In this document: one piece after another, positions 23,917 through 31,904 of the stretch | How positions within the stretch are numbered: position 1 is the stretch's first letter | How the letters are laid out: each line of letters starts with the position of its first letter | Assembly (NCBI GenBank): GCA_017937805.1 | Contig: JAGBCX010000004.1 | Coordinates: forward strand, 1 to 36,887 | Reading direction: 5' to 3' | DNA: 36,887 bases | Source of the DNA: Alistipes sp. | Lineage (GTDB): Bacteria; Bacteroidota; Bacteroidia; Bacteroidales; Rikenellaceae | Position numbers and translations under genes: made by a program | The notes under the pieces: model-generated | The model's input: the letters and a program-made list of their open reading frames with translations, nothing else | Told to the model about the DNA's origin: nothing | Database searches by the model: none

Positions 23917-24534
23917 ATGAAACAAAAGCACACATCTTTTATTATAGCGGCGTTGATTATCCTACTGCTATTAGCCGACCAGATATTGAAAATTTGGGTT
24001 AAGACCAATATGCACATTGGCGAAGCTATCGTTGTAATACCCGATTGGTTTCAATTGCTGTTTGTGGAGAACAATGGTGCAGCATTTGGCATGCAGATAG
24101 CATCGGCAGGTAGTTTCGATTGGGGAAAACTTGCCCTGTCGCTCTTCCGTATTGTCTTGGTAGGTGGTTTGTGCTACTACACCTTCGACTTAATACGCAG
24201 AAAGGCCCCTATAGGCGTTATTGTAGGTTTGGCCCTCATTGTTGCAGGTGCGCTCGGAAACATTCTTGATAGCGCCCTCTATGGCTTGATATTCTCGGCA
24301 TCAACGCCAATGCAGATTGCCGAATTTGGAGGCTCCTACGCCCCTTTCATGATGGGCAAAGTGGTCGATATGTTCTACTTTCCACTCTTCCAATGGGAAA
24401 ACCACCCGCAGTGGCTCTCGTTCCTCTTCGATTCACGCGGATACTTCTTCGGACCCGTATTCAACCTTGCCGATTCGTATATTTCGGTGGCGGTGGTCTA
24501 TATGTTGATTTTCCAGTACAAATTCTTCAAATAG
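23917..24534 (+). CDS. lspA: Lipoprotein signal peptidase (signal peptidase II)
   Basis: 205 residues, at the long end of the Bacteroidetes size range. This inner-membrane aspartyl protease removes the signal peptide of diacylglyceryl-modified prolipoproteins. Visible are four hydrophobic segments and the family blocks ADQILKIWVK, FVENNGAAFGM, GALGNILDSALYG and FNLADSYISVAVV. The catalytic aspartates are those in NILDS and NLADS. An inserted loop of about 40 residues (PMQIAEFGGSYAPFMMGKVV) precedes the last block, as is common in the phylum. It is followed after 12 bp by the LytTR gene. Confidence 0.95.
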   Translation: MKQKHTSFIIAALIILLLLADQILKIWVKTNMHIGEAIVVIPDWFQLLFVENNGAAFGMQIASAGSFDWGKLALSLFRIVLVGGLCYYTFDLIRRKAPIGVIVGLALIVAGALGNILDSALYGLIFSASTPMQIAEFGGSYAPFMMGKVVDMFYFPLFQWENHPQWLSFLFDSRGYFFGPVFNLADSYISVAVVYMLIFQYKFFK

Positions 24535-24546
24535 AGGCAGTCGGCT

Positions 24547-25413
24547 ATGTTGAAGCCTATTCCTAAATATATATATAGTAAGGCTAATCAGATTTTCATG
24601 GTGCTTTTTGTGCCATTTTTTGCCTTGATATTTATCAACCTCTATCGTCCGCTCGACTTCGACCGCATTGATGACAGTTTTTTGCAGGCATTTGATATTT
24701 CACGAGAGGCCCGAGTACAACTTATCGCTCTAACTATGGTACTCGGCGGCATGGTTATCGCAGCCGGCAGCAGAGCCATTATGGGATTCTACACCAAGCG
24801 CCACACGATGAGGTATATTGACTACATCATCTGGATATTTGGCGAATTGCTGGCTATGGTTACAGCATTAACACTCGCCGCGCTCCTCACCGATACGACC
24901 AAAACCATCACCGAGATATTCAAAAATTCATTCGTCAAAACGTTCCTGATTGTCTTTATTCCGTATGCCTTGTGCTACATCTATTTTATTTGGCAGGAGA
25001 ATATGCGCGAATTAAAGGAGCTGCGCAAGCAGATAGAACGCGATGAAACGGTGCTACAAAAGGCTTACATTCAAATTCTTGACGAGAAGGGAGAGATGCG
25101 ATTGTCCGTTCGCCGCGAAAATCTTGTGCTGATAGAGTCGGCAGACAACTATGTATGTGTCCATTATCTCAATGGCGACAAGATAAAGAAGACGATGGTG
25201 CGAAATACACTTGGTCGTGTAGCAGAACACCTCAAGGGTAGTCGCATTGTTCGATGTCATCGCTCCTATATGATAAATCTCGACCATGCAAAAGTTATGC
25301 ACCGAGATAAAGAGGGGGTATTTATTGAACTCGGCATTGAAGGAGTGCCGGACATTCCGATTTCGCGAACTTATGCAGATAATGTTCGGGATTGGATAGT
25401 TGATAGTAATTAG
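24547..25413 (+). CDS. LytTR-domain DNA-binding regulator with membrane segments
   Basis: 288 residues. The N-terminal half (about 20-160) has four hydrophobic helices (IFMVLFVPFFALIFI, VQLIALTMVLGGMVIAAG, IDYIIWIFGELLAMVTALTLAAL, FLIVFIPYALCYIYFIW). A coiled linker follows (LKELRKQIERDETVLQKA), then a C-terminal LytTR domain at about 185-285 with NLVLIESADNYVCVHYL and IVRCHRSYMINL. It resembles membrane-bound LytTR regulators that lack a receiver domain, so the signal is probably sensed in or at the membrane. It starts 12 bp after lspA, so the two are likely co-transcribed. The target genes are unknown. Confidence 0.85.
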   Translation: MLKPIPKYIYSKANQIFMVLFVPFFALIFINLYRPLDFDRIDDSFLQAFDISREARVQLIALTMVLGGMVIAAGSRAIMGFYTKRHTMRYIDYIIWIFGELLAMVTALTLAALLTDTTKTITEIFKNSFVKTFLIVFIPYALCYIYFIWQENMRELKELRKQIERDETVLQKAYIQILDEKGEMRLSVRRENLVLIESADNYVCVHYLNGDKIKKTMVRNTLGRVAEHLKGSRIVRCHRSYMINLDHAKVMHRDKEGVFIELGIEGVPDIPISRTYADNVRDWIVDSN

Positions 25414-25415
25414 GG

Positions 25416-25450
25416 ATAAGTGGCGAAAATAAAAATTTCGCCACTTATTT
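25416..25450 (+). terminator. Terminator of the lspA-LytTR operon
   Basis: Perfect 13-bp arms ATAAGTGGCGAAA (25416-25428) and TTTCGCCACTTAT (25436-25448), then TT. Begins 3 bp after the LytTR stop. Confidence 0.85.
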
Positions 25451-25531
25451 ATTGATTTTATCCCCTATAGGAATTTCACCCCTAAAATAGGTTCATCATA
25501 CCATAAATTTTTCGGTTCGGATATTCTACAC

Positions 25532-25539
25532 CATATTTG
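25532..25539 (+). promoter_or_regulatory. Possible -7 box of the acyl-CoA ligase gene
   Basis: CATATTTG, seven of eight positions of TAnnTTTG, 29 bp before the ATG. No TTTG at the expected upstream distance. Confidence 0.35.
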
Positions 25540-25568
25540 CAACATCGAAATAAAAATTCAAATAGAAA

Positions 25569-27203
25569 ATGAGACACTATCTTGAACGTTTACAAGAGTC
25601 GATGATTGCCAAGTGGAACACCGAAGCGCTATCCGACTACAAGGGAGAAACCTTCACATTTGCCAACTTCGCAACCGAAATAGCTCGTCTGCACACCATC
25701 TACCGTATTCTCGGTGTCAAGATTGGTGATAAGGCGGCACTTGCGGCCAAAAACAGTTCGCGTTGGGCGATGGCATTTCTTGCCACAACTACTTATCGCG
25801 CTGTAGCGGTGCCTATCCTCTGCGATTTCACTCCCGAGGCGATAACAAACCTTACTGCTCACTCCGATAGCGTGGTACTATTCACCGAGCCAAAGATTTG
25901 GGACGAGATGGAGGTGGAGAAGTTGCCGGAACTCCGTATAGCCATCAACTTGGAGGACTATTCGATTCTCTATTTGAGCGACAAGGCAAAGCAAGAGGAG
26001 ATTTCGACTGCATTGGCACACATTCCTGCCGTATATCCGGAGAATATGAAGCACGAGGTGGTCAAGTATGGCGATTTGAGCCTTGACGACCTTGCTATCA
26101 TCAATTACACTTCGGGAACAACCTCGCAGCCAAAGGGTGTAATGCTTACTTCGCGCAATATCTCGACCAATATCGACTTCGCCCTCAATAATATTGCAGT
26201 CGAGGAGGGTGATAAAATTATTTCGATGTTGCCGTTGGCACACATGTACGGAATGGCGTTCGAGTTTATCTACCCGATTTGTGGCGGAGGACATGTCTAT
26301 TTCCTCGGCAAGACTCCGACTCCGACACTGCTGATGCAGGCATTGGCAGAGGTGAAGCCATACCTCCTTATCACTGTGCCACTCGTTATCGAAAAGATTT
26401 TCAAGGGCAAGATTATGCCTATTCTCCAAAAGCCAGCAATGCGTGTGCTGACACATACACCGGGTGTAGACCGTCTTATCTACGGCAAGGTGCGTAAGCA
26501 GTTGCTTACCACTTTTGGCGGCAATCTTCGTTCGATTATTCTCGGTGGAGCAGCTCTCAACCCTTCGATTGAGAAGGTAATGCGCAAAGTAAAACTACCA
26601 TACACCGTAGGTTATGGCATGACCGAGTGTGCGCCACTCTTGTCGTATGCTTCTTGGCAGACATTCAAGCCGGGCTCATGTGGTCGCGCTGTTGATGGCT
26701 TGGAGTTACGAATCGACTCGGCAGACTCTCACAAACAAGTGGGTGAAATTCAGGCAAAAGGCTCGAATGTGATGGTAGGATACTACAAAAATGAGGAGGC
26801 AACGCAGGCAGCATTTACCGAAGATGGCTTCTTGCGCACGGGCGACCTCGGCATTATCGACAAGCAGGGAAATGTATTTATCAAAGGTCGCAGTAAGTGT
26901 ATGATTCTTACCGCCAGCGGTCAAAATATCTATCCTGAGGAGGTCGAGGCAGTACTGAACAATCTGCCACATGTTGCCGAGTCGTTGATTGTGGAGAGAA
27001 ACAAGCATTTGGTTGCATTGGTGGCTCTTACGGCTGATGACTTGGCGCTCGATGAGGCTACAATAACGGAGGCGTTGGAGCAGACTCGTTTGGAGGCCAA
27101 CACCCTACTTCCCGCATATAGCCAAATCACAAAAATTGAGATTGTACGAGAGGGCTTTGCGCACACTCCAAAACACTCGATAAAGCGATTCCTATACAAT
27201 TAG
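25569..27203 (+). CDS. AMP-dependent synthetase/ligase (long-chain fatty acid-CoA ligase-like)
   Basis: 544 residues, an adenylate-forming enzyme. Motifs in order: the P-loop-like INYTSGTTSQPKGVML, MLPLAHMYGMAFEF, the adenine-binding GYGMTECAPLLSYAS, the hinge region DGFLRTGDLGIID, and KGRSKCMILTASGQNIYPEEVE with the C-terminal domain. The usual catalytic Lys near the end is probably that in HTPKHSIKRFL. Such enzymes activate fatty acids as acyl-AMP and pass them to CoA or an acyl carrier. Chain length cannot be read from the sequence. It is flanked by terminators on both sides and so appears monocistronic. Confidence 0.9.
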   Translation: MRHYLERLQESMIAKWNTEALSDYKGETFTFANFATEIARLHTIYRILGVKIGDKAALAAKNSSRWAMAFLATTTYRAVAVPILCDFTPEAITNLTAHSDSVVLFTEPKIWDEMEVEKLPELRIAINLEDYSILYLSDKAKQEEISTALAHIPAVYPENMKHEVVKYGDLSLDDLAIINYTSGTTSQPKGVMLTSRNISTNIDFALNNIAVEEGDKIISMLPLAHMYGMAFEFIYPICGGGHVYFLGKTPTPTLLMQALAEVKPYLLITVPLVIEKIFKGKIMPILQKPAMRVLTHTPGVDRLIYGKVRKQLLTTFGGNLRSIILGGAALNPSIEKVMRKVKLPYTVGYGMTECAPLLSYASWQTFKPGSCGRAVDGLELRIDSADSHKQVGEIQAKGSNVMVGYYKNEEATQAAFTEDGFLRTGDLGIIDKQGNVFIKGRSKCMILTASGQNIYPEEVEAVLNNLPHVAESLIVERNKHLVALVALTADDLALDEATITEALEQTRLEANTLLPAYSQITKIEIVREGFAHTPKHSIKRFLYN

Positions 27204-27224
27204 TTTAAGTGCACTATTCACTAC

Positions 27225-27261
27225 GGGTGTCCAACCAAGAGAGTTGCGACACCCTTTTTTT
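27225..27261 (+). terminator. Terminator of the acyl-CoA ligase gene
   Basis: Arms GGGTGTC (27225-27231) and GACACCC (27248-27254) with further AAC/GTT pairing inside, followed by seven T. Confidence 0.85.
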
Positions 27262-27274
27262 ATTGTTTTGGAAT

Positions 27275-27309
27275 AATTCTTAATTTTTAATTTTTAATTC
27301 TTAATTTTT
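27275..27309. repeat. Heptanucleotide repeat AATTCTT-type (upstream of the zapA operon)
   Basis: Units AATTCTT, AATTTTT, AATTTTT, AATTCTT, AATTTTT in 7-bp register, followed by ATTTG and directly by the -7 box. Confidence 0.9.
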
Positions 27310-27314
27310 ATTTG

Positions 27315-27322
27315 TATCTTTG
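27315..27322 (+). promoter_or_regulatory. -7 box of the zapA operon
   Basis: TATCTTTG, full TAnnTTTG match, directly after ATTTG. The expected start near 27327 leaves a leader of about 30 nt before the ATG at 27356. Confidence 0.65.
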
Positions 27323-27355
27323 GTGCGGTATATTGATTTGAACCAAGTAGGAGTT

Positions 27356-27649
27356 ATGAATAGCAAGGCAGTAATAGCATCTCTGACCGCAGATGTGGAG
27401 CGACTAATGAAGTTGCACGACAGTGCAATGGAGGAGGTCGTTGCGCTCCGTGAGAAGAGTGGAGAGCAGAGCGAAAAGATTCGCACCTTGCAGGAGCAAC
27501 TCCGAGAGGCAAAGGCGGAAGTGGAGAAAGCCTCACTGCATGCGGCAATCGCAGGTAGTGTGTCGAACAAAGCCGCTGCACGTTCACATATCAACCGTTT
27601 ATTGCGGGAGGTTGATAAATGTATCGCTATGGTATCAAATCGAATATAG
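27356..27649 (+). CDS. Small coiled-coil protein upstream of zapA
   Basis: 97 residues from the ATG at 27356, preceded by TAGGAG; an upstream TTG is unlikely because it overlaps the promoter. Nearly all helical, with heptad-like spacing of hydrophobic residues through EKSGEQSEKIRTLQEQLREA, then a basic tail (ARSHINRLLREVDKCIAMV). It is 18 bp upstream of zapA. Small coiled-coil proteins at this place are regularly seen in Bacteroidetes and may play a ZapB-like role with ZapA at the division ring. That role is inferred from position and shape, not homology. Confidence 0.7.
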   Translation: MNSKAVIASLTADVERLMKLHDSAMEEVVALREKSGEQSEKIRTLQEQLREAKAEVEKASLHAAIAGSVSNKAAARSHINRLLREVDKCIAMVSNRI

Positions 27650-27667
27650 TAGAGATATTTTAACACT

Positions 27668-27964
27668 ATGAGCGAGCGTCAACTAAACATAAAGTTGGAT
27701 ATTGCAGGCAAACCTTACGAGATGAGTATAGATTCTCGCAACGAGGAGGTTTATCGCTTGGCTGCTCGTGAGATAAACAACCGTTTGGCCGCTGCACAAC
27801 AATCGCGTGTAGATGGCTTCGGTGTACAAGACTATTTGGCTATCGTGGCGGTGGATTTGATGATTTCGAATATCCGCTTGGAGCGCAAAAATAGTGTAGA
27901 AGATGGCGATTTGAAGGCTCTTGCCGAGTTGGCAGAGCGTCTGTCGCACCATCTCGAAAAGTAG
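27668..27964 (+). CDS. zapA: Cell division protein ZapA
   Basis: 98 residues, the usual size. The N-terminal ZapA domain shows QLNIKLDIAGKPYEMSID, EEVYRLAAREINNRL, and DYLAIVAVDLMISNIRLERK leading to a C-terminal coiled coil. ZapA binds FtsZ filaments and promotes bundling at the Z ring. Immediately downstream lies a structured RNA candidate that fits 6S RNA, the same neighbourhood as zapA-ssrS in Escherichia coli. Confidence 0.88.
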   Translation: MSERQLNIKLDIAGKPYEMSIDSRNEEVYRLAAREINNRLAAAQQSRVDGFGVQDYLAIVAVDLMISNIRLERKNSVEDGDLKALAELAERLSHHLEK

Positions 27965-28020
27965 ATTTTCGGTCGGCGTTGCTCCGACAATGAGCAACAA
28001 TCGTTCTTTATCTTTACAAT

Positions 28021-28232
28021 AGGAATATTACCCGCATGGATTCCTTTCAAACTTTGCGAAACTGAACACTTTTTATATTGGGGTGTACTCCGTTATTCAA
28101 AATCAGGCCTTGTAGCCCTCACGGGTGAGTACTGCGGTACCGGTGGAAGATTGCGATTTTAGGGGAGCCTCACAAATGACGATTTCACAGCTTCGTCAAA
28201 CACAAGTAAAGGAATTCCAATGCGGTTTTTTT
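28021..28232 (+). ncRNA. ssrS: Candidate 6S RNA
   Basis: Gene-free region between zapA and rny. A terminal stem pairs CCGCATGGATTCCTTT (28032-28047) with AAAGGAATTCCAATGCGG (28208-28225), with only small bulges, and runs straight into seven T (28226-28232). Inside are two long, mostly unpaired strands, then smaller stems. These are GTG and CTCC with GGAG and CAC, then AAAATC with GATTTT, then an apical CTCA-CGGG-TGAG hairpin. A closing stem, large internal bubble and long apical arm make up the 6S layout, an RNA that mimics an open promoter and traps housekeeping RNA polymerase. TATCTTTA at 28009-28016 is a near-consensus -7 box. Adjacency to zapA supports the call. Confidence 0.75.
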
Positions 28233-28286
28233 ATTATAGGAAACACAATTTAGTATTAACTTTAACACAATAGACGAAAGAGAACT

Positions 28287-29819
28287 ATGGAAATGACTAT
28301 TATCATCGCTATCGCGGCAGTTATCTCGGCTGTTGTTGGTGGTGGCGCAGCATACTACGGAGTGAAACTTCGTGCCAAGGCTATCATCGACAAAGCAGAG
28401 AAAGACGGCGAGATTCTGAAGAGAGAGAAAGAACTTCAAGCAAAAGAGCGTTTCATGCAACTCAAGAGTGAGCATGACCGCCACGTAAATGAGCGCAATC
28501 AAAAGCTTAATCAGAGCGAGCAACGTGCTAAGCAGTTGGAGAACAACTTGCAGAACCAGCAGCGTGACCTCGACCGCAAGATTGCCGACAACGACCGCTT
28601 GAAGGAGAAGATGGAGAGCCAAATTCAGTCGCTCGAAGAGCGCAAGTCGCAGTTGGCACAGCTTATGAGTGAGCAGAATGCTCGTTTGGAGCAGATTTCG
28701 GGCATCAGCTCGGAGGAGGCGAAGAGCATTCTTATCGAAAACATGCGCGAGGAGGCTAAGAGCGAGGCTCAGGCCTACATCAACGAGACCGTTGAGGAGG
28801 CTAAACTCACCGCTACGAAAGAGGCAAAGCGTATTATCGTCGCCTCAATTCAGCGCGTAGCAACCGAGACCGCTATCGAGAATGCGGTTACGGTGTTCAA
28901 CATCGAATCTGACGAGGTTAAGGGCCGTATCATTGGTCGTGAGGGCCGTAATATTCGTGCGCTCGAAGCCGCTACCGGTGTGGAGATTATCGTTGATGAT
29001 ACACCGGAGGCTATTATCCTCTCGTGCTTTGACCCTGTACGCCGCGAGATTGCTCGCTTGGCGTTGCACCAGCTTGTAACTGATGGTCGTATCCACCCTG
29101 CTCGCATTGAGGAGGTGGTAGCGAAGGTGAAGAAGCAAATTGAGGAGGAGATTGTTGAGGTTGGTAAGCGTACCGCTATTGACCTCGGTATTCACGGCTT
29201 GCACCCTGAACTTATCCGTCTTATCGGTAAGATGAAATATCGTTCGTCATACGGACAGAACCTCTTGCAACACGCTCGTGAAACTGCAAACTTGGCAGGT
29301 ATCATGGCGGCAGAGTTGGGCTTAAATCCAAAGACGGCCCGCCGTGCCGGATTGTTGCACGACGTCGGTAAGGTGCCTGATGATGAGCCGGAGTTGCCAC
29401 ACGCAATTATCGGTATGAACCTCGCCGAGAAGTATAAGGAGAAGGCTGATGTTTGCAACGCTATCGGTGCTCACCACGACGAGACAGAGATGACCTCGCT
29501 TATCGCACCTATCATTCAGGTGTGCGATGCTATTTCGGGTGCTCGCCCTGGCGCACGCCGTGAGGTTATCGAGTCGTACATCAAGCGATTGAAGGAGATG
29601 GAGGGTATCGCACTCTCTTATCCGGGTGTTGTTAAGACCTACGCTATTCAGGCAGGTCGTGAACTTCGTGTAATTGTGGGTGCAGACAAACTCTCTGACG
29701 CAGAGAGCGAGAGCCTATCGCACGATATCGCAAAGAAGATTCAGGACGAGATGACCTATCCTGGACAGGTGAAGATTACCGTAATCCGCGAAACCCGTTC
29801 GGTAAGTTACGCAAAGTAA
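28287..29819 (+). CDS. rny: Ribonuclease Y
   Basis: 510 residues, normal length. An N-terminal membrane anchor ([21 protein letters not shown]) is followed by a long coiled coil at about 30-190. A KH domain comes next ([28 protein letters not shown]), then an HD phosphohydrolase domain with [16 protein letters not shown] and [11 protein letters not shown]. The C-terminal part has [20 protein letters not shown]. The enzyme is a membrane-bound endoribonuclease that starts mRNA decay. The ATG follows GAAAGAGAA and lies 54 bp after the 6S terminator. The gene ends 74 bp before the convergent VWA gene. Confidence 0.96.
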   Translation: MEMTIIIAIAAVISAVVGGGAAYYGVKLRAKAIIDKAEKDGEILKREKELQAKERFMQLKSEHDRHVNERNQKLNQSEQRAKQLENNLQNQQRDLDRKIADNDRLKEKMESQIQSLEERKSQLAQLMSEQNARLEQISGISSEEAKSILIENMREEAKSEAQAYINETVEEAKLTATKEAKRIIVASIQRVATETAIENAVTVFNIESDEVKGRIIGREGRNIRALEAATGVEIIVDDTPEAIILSCFDPVRREIARLALHQLVTDGRIHPARIEEVVAKVKKQIEEEIVEVGKRTAIDLGIHGLHPELIRLIGKMKYRSSYGQNLLQHARETANLAGIMAAELGLNPKTARRAGLLHDVGKVPDDEPELPHAIIGMNLAEKYKEKADVCNAIGAHHDETEMTSLIAPIIQVCDAISGARPGARREVIESYIKRLKEMEGIALSYPGVVKTYAIQAGRELRVIVGADKLSDAESESLSHDIAKKIQDEMTYPGQVKITVIRETRSVSYAK

Positions 29820-29830
29820 TATAAACGACG

Positions 29831-29888
29831 ACTTCTAACAGAAAGGGAGTGTCTAACAAGTTTTAGACACTCCCTTTCTATTAGAAGT
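29831..29888. terminator. Long bidirectional terminator, copy 2 of a shared hairpin
   Basis: Outer arms ACTTCTAA (29831-29838) / TTAGAAGT (29881-29888) and inner 16-bp arms GAAAGGGAGTGTCTAA / TTAGACACTCCCTTTC are separated by 2-nt internal loops. It lies between convergent rny and the Bat cluster and can stop both. Inner arms and loop match the hairpin at 5845-5878. Confidence 0.9.
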
Positions 29889-29893
29889 ATAAA

Positions 29894-30907
29894 CTACTCA
29901 AAGATATTAAACCTTCGTAGGCGAGGATTTCGGCGGTCAAGCAACAGACATTCGAGCAGTAGCAGACCAAGCACCACCCACAATATCCAATAGAATTGCT
30001 CATTATACTCATCGAAACGAAGCGTTGAGAGTTCCGATTTCTCCATCTTCTCTATCTCCTCAATAATCTCCGACAAGCCAAATTCTGCATTTGATGCACG
30101 AATATAACCGCCATTGCCCTTTTCAGCAATCTGTTGTAGTAACTCCTCATTCAGACGAGAAACAACCATTTCGCCATTTTCATCTTTGATAAACTCTCCA
30201 CCTATCTGGATTGGCGCACCCTCAGGAGAGCCGATACCTATTGTAAATATGCGTATTCCACGCTCAGCAGCACGCTCGGCAGCAGCCAGAGCATCAGAGT
30301 CGTGAGCCTCGCCATCGGTGATAAGAATCATCACTCGGCTTGCCCCCTCACGCTGCGAGTAGGAGAGCGAAGCGAGGTCTATCGCATCTGACACATCTGT
30401 TCCCTGCACCTCAACAAGCGAAGGAGAGAGTCGTTTTGCGAAACTGCGGGCCATACGATAGTCGGTCGTAATAGGCAGCTGCACCTTTGCCTCGCCTGCA
30501 AATACCACAACACCCACGCGGTCCTGCTTCATCTGCGAGAATAGTTTGTCGATGGCGTAGCGAGTTCTATCCAAGCGATTTGGCGAGAGGTCCTCCGCCA
30601 ACATCGAGTTCGACACATCTATCACGAACATCATCTCTACGCCCTCAGCCTTCTCCTCACGCAGTTTTGCACCAAATTGAGGTCGTGCCGCAGCAAAGAC
30701 AAGAGCCGTAAAGGCGGTAACGAAGAGTATAAATTTGGTATGTACACGCCACGACGACACATCATGCAAGAGTGATTTAACGGTTGCGATATTACCGAAA
30801 CGGCTCAAATTGCGCCTACGCAGTTGCAAGACCACCGCAAAAGCGATAATCATCACAGGCACCAAGGCAAGGAGCCACAATAGATGCGGGTTGGCAAATC
30901 TGAACAT
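29894..30907 (-). CDS. VWA-domain membrane protein (BatB/BatA-like), last gene of cluster
   Basis: 337 residues. Two N-terminal transmembrane helices (LLWLLALVPVMIIAFAVVL and FILFVTAFTALVFAAARP) precede a von Willebrand A domain. The domain has an intact metal-binding DxSxS motif in FVIDVSNSMLAEDL, the threonine in GTDVSDA and ITDGEAHD. A final helix (FYWILWVVLGLLLLECLLL) and a short basic tail follow. Its start overlaps the stop of the preceding VWA gene by one base (TAATG). BatA and BatB-type proteins of Bacteroides were linked to aerotolerance; the molecular role is still unclear, probably protein complex assembly with the MoxR ATPase. Confidence 0.88.
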   Translation of the reverse strand: MFRFANPHLLWLLALVPVMIIAFAVVLQLRRRNLSRFGNIATVKSLLHDVSSWRVHTKFILFVTAFTALVFAAARPQFGAKLREEKAEGVEMMFVIDVSNSMLAEDLSPNRLDRTRYAIDKLFSQMKQDRVGVVVFAGEAKVQLPITTDYRMARSFAKRLSPSLVEVQGTDVSDAIDLASLSYSQREGASRVMILITDGEAHDSDALAAAERAAERGIRIFTIGIGSPEGAPIQIGGEFIKDENGEMVVSRLNEELLQQIAEKGNGGYIRASNAEFGLSEIIEEIEKMEKSELSTLRFDEYNEQFYWILWVVLGLLLLECLLLDRRNPRLRRFNIFE

Positions 30908-31896
30908 TACGGTATGCGTTTTAATACTATATACTTAACCAAAAACTCCAAGACGAGCAGAGCAATAGCCACCAAAACATATAGCAAATACTCCTCGTGG
31001 ACATGGGTGATATCGAACTTCTCAACCTTCGACTTCTCCATCTTGTCAATCTGCTCGTAGATACGCTCCAACGATAGTTTATCCGTTGCACGAAAGTACT
31101 CGCCACCCGTCTTTTCGGCTATCTCGCGGAGCATCTTTTCGTCAATTTCGACCTTCATATCCACAGTATAGACCTCGCGACCTCGCTCGTCAAATACGGG
31201 ATAAGGGGCTGTGCCATTGCGACCTACACCGATGGTATAGACCTTTATATTCTGCTCTTTGGCAATATCGGCAACGGTGAGCGGAGCAATCTGCCCTCGG
31301 TTATTCACACCATCGGTCAAGAGAATTATCACTTTCGACTTCGAGTCGCTCTCGCGCAAGCGATTGACAGCCGTTGCCAAGCCGTTACCTATCGCTGTAC
31401 CATCTTCCACTACGCCACTACGCAGGCGACCGAGCAGCGTCTGCAACGATGATTGGTCTGTCGTGAGAGGGGTTTGGGTAAATGCCTCGCCCGCAAAAAC
31501 CACCAAGCCGATACGGTCGCCCTGACGATTGGCAACGAACTGCGATGCAACCTCCTTTGCCGCAGTCAGGCGGTCGGGCTGAAAGTCACGTGCAAGCATT
31601 GAGCCCGAAATATCAACCGCCAAGACGATGTCGATACCATCGGTTTCGGTCTTTGTTTCGTGCTCTACGGATTGAGGTCGTGCCGAAGCGATAATAATCA
31701 GCGTAAGTGTCGCCACGCGCAATATGGCAGGCAGATGGCGCAAGTAGTAGCGCACCGTGTGTGGTGCTTGTCGCAACGAGTCGGCAGACGAGATAACTAT
31801 CGAAGCCCCACCCTGCATCGAGCGCCACACATAGTAGGCAATCCACAACGGAACGACCACCAATAGCCACAATATTTTAGGATTTGCAAACTCCAT
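30907..31896 (-). CDS. VWA-domain membrane protein (BatA-like)
   Basis: 329 residues with the same layout as the next VWA protein. N-terminal helices (ILWLLVVVPLWIAYYVW and ILRVATLTLIIIASARP) are followed by a VWA domain. The DxSxS motif AVDISGSMLARDF, TAIGNGLAT and LTDGVNNRG are all intact. A C-terminal helix (YLLYVLVAIALLVLEFLV) ends the protein. It is related to the adjacent VWA gene, so the pair probably arose by duplication. It starts 8 bp after the TPR gene and overlaps the following gene by one base. Confidence 0.9.
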   Translation of the reverse strand: MEFANPKILWLLVVVPLWIAYYVWRSMQGGASIVISSADSLRQAPHTVRYYLRHLPAILRVATLTLIIIASARPQSVEHETKTETDGIDIVLAVDISGSMLARDFQPDRLTAAKEVASQFVANRQGDRIGLVVFAGEAFTQTPLTTDQSSLQTLLGRLRSGVVEDGTAIGNGLATAVNRLRESDSKSKVIILLTDGVNNRGQIAPLTVADIAKEQNIKVYTIGVGRNGTAPYPVFDERGREVYTVDMKVEIDEKMLREIAEKTGGEYFRATDKLSLERIYEQIDKMEKSKVEKFDITHVHEEYLLYVLVAIALLVLEFLVKYIVLKRIP

Positions 31897-31904
31897 ACTC
31901 TACT

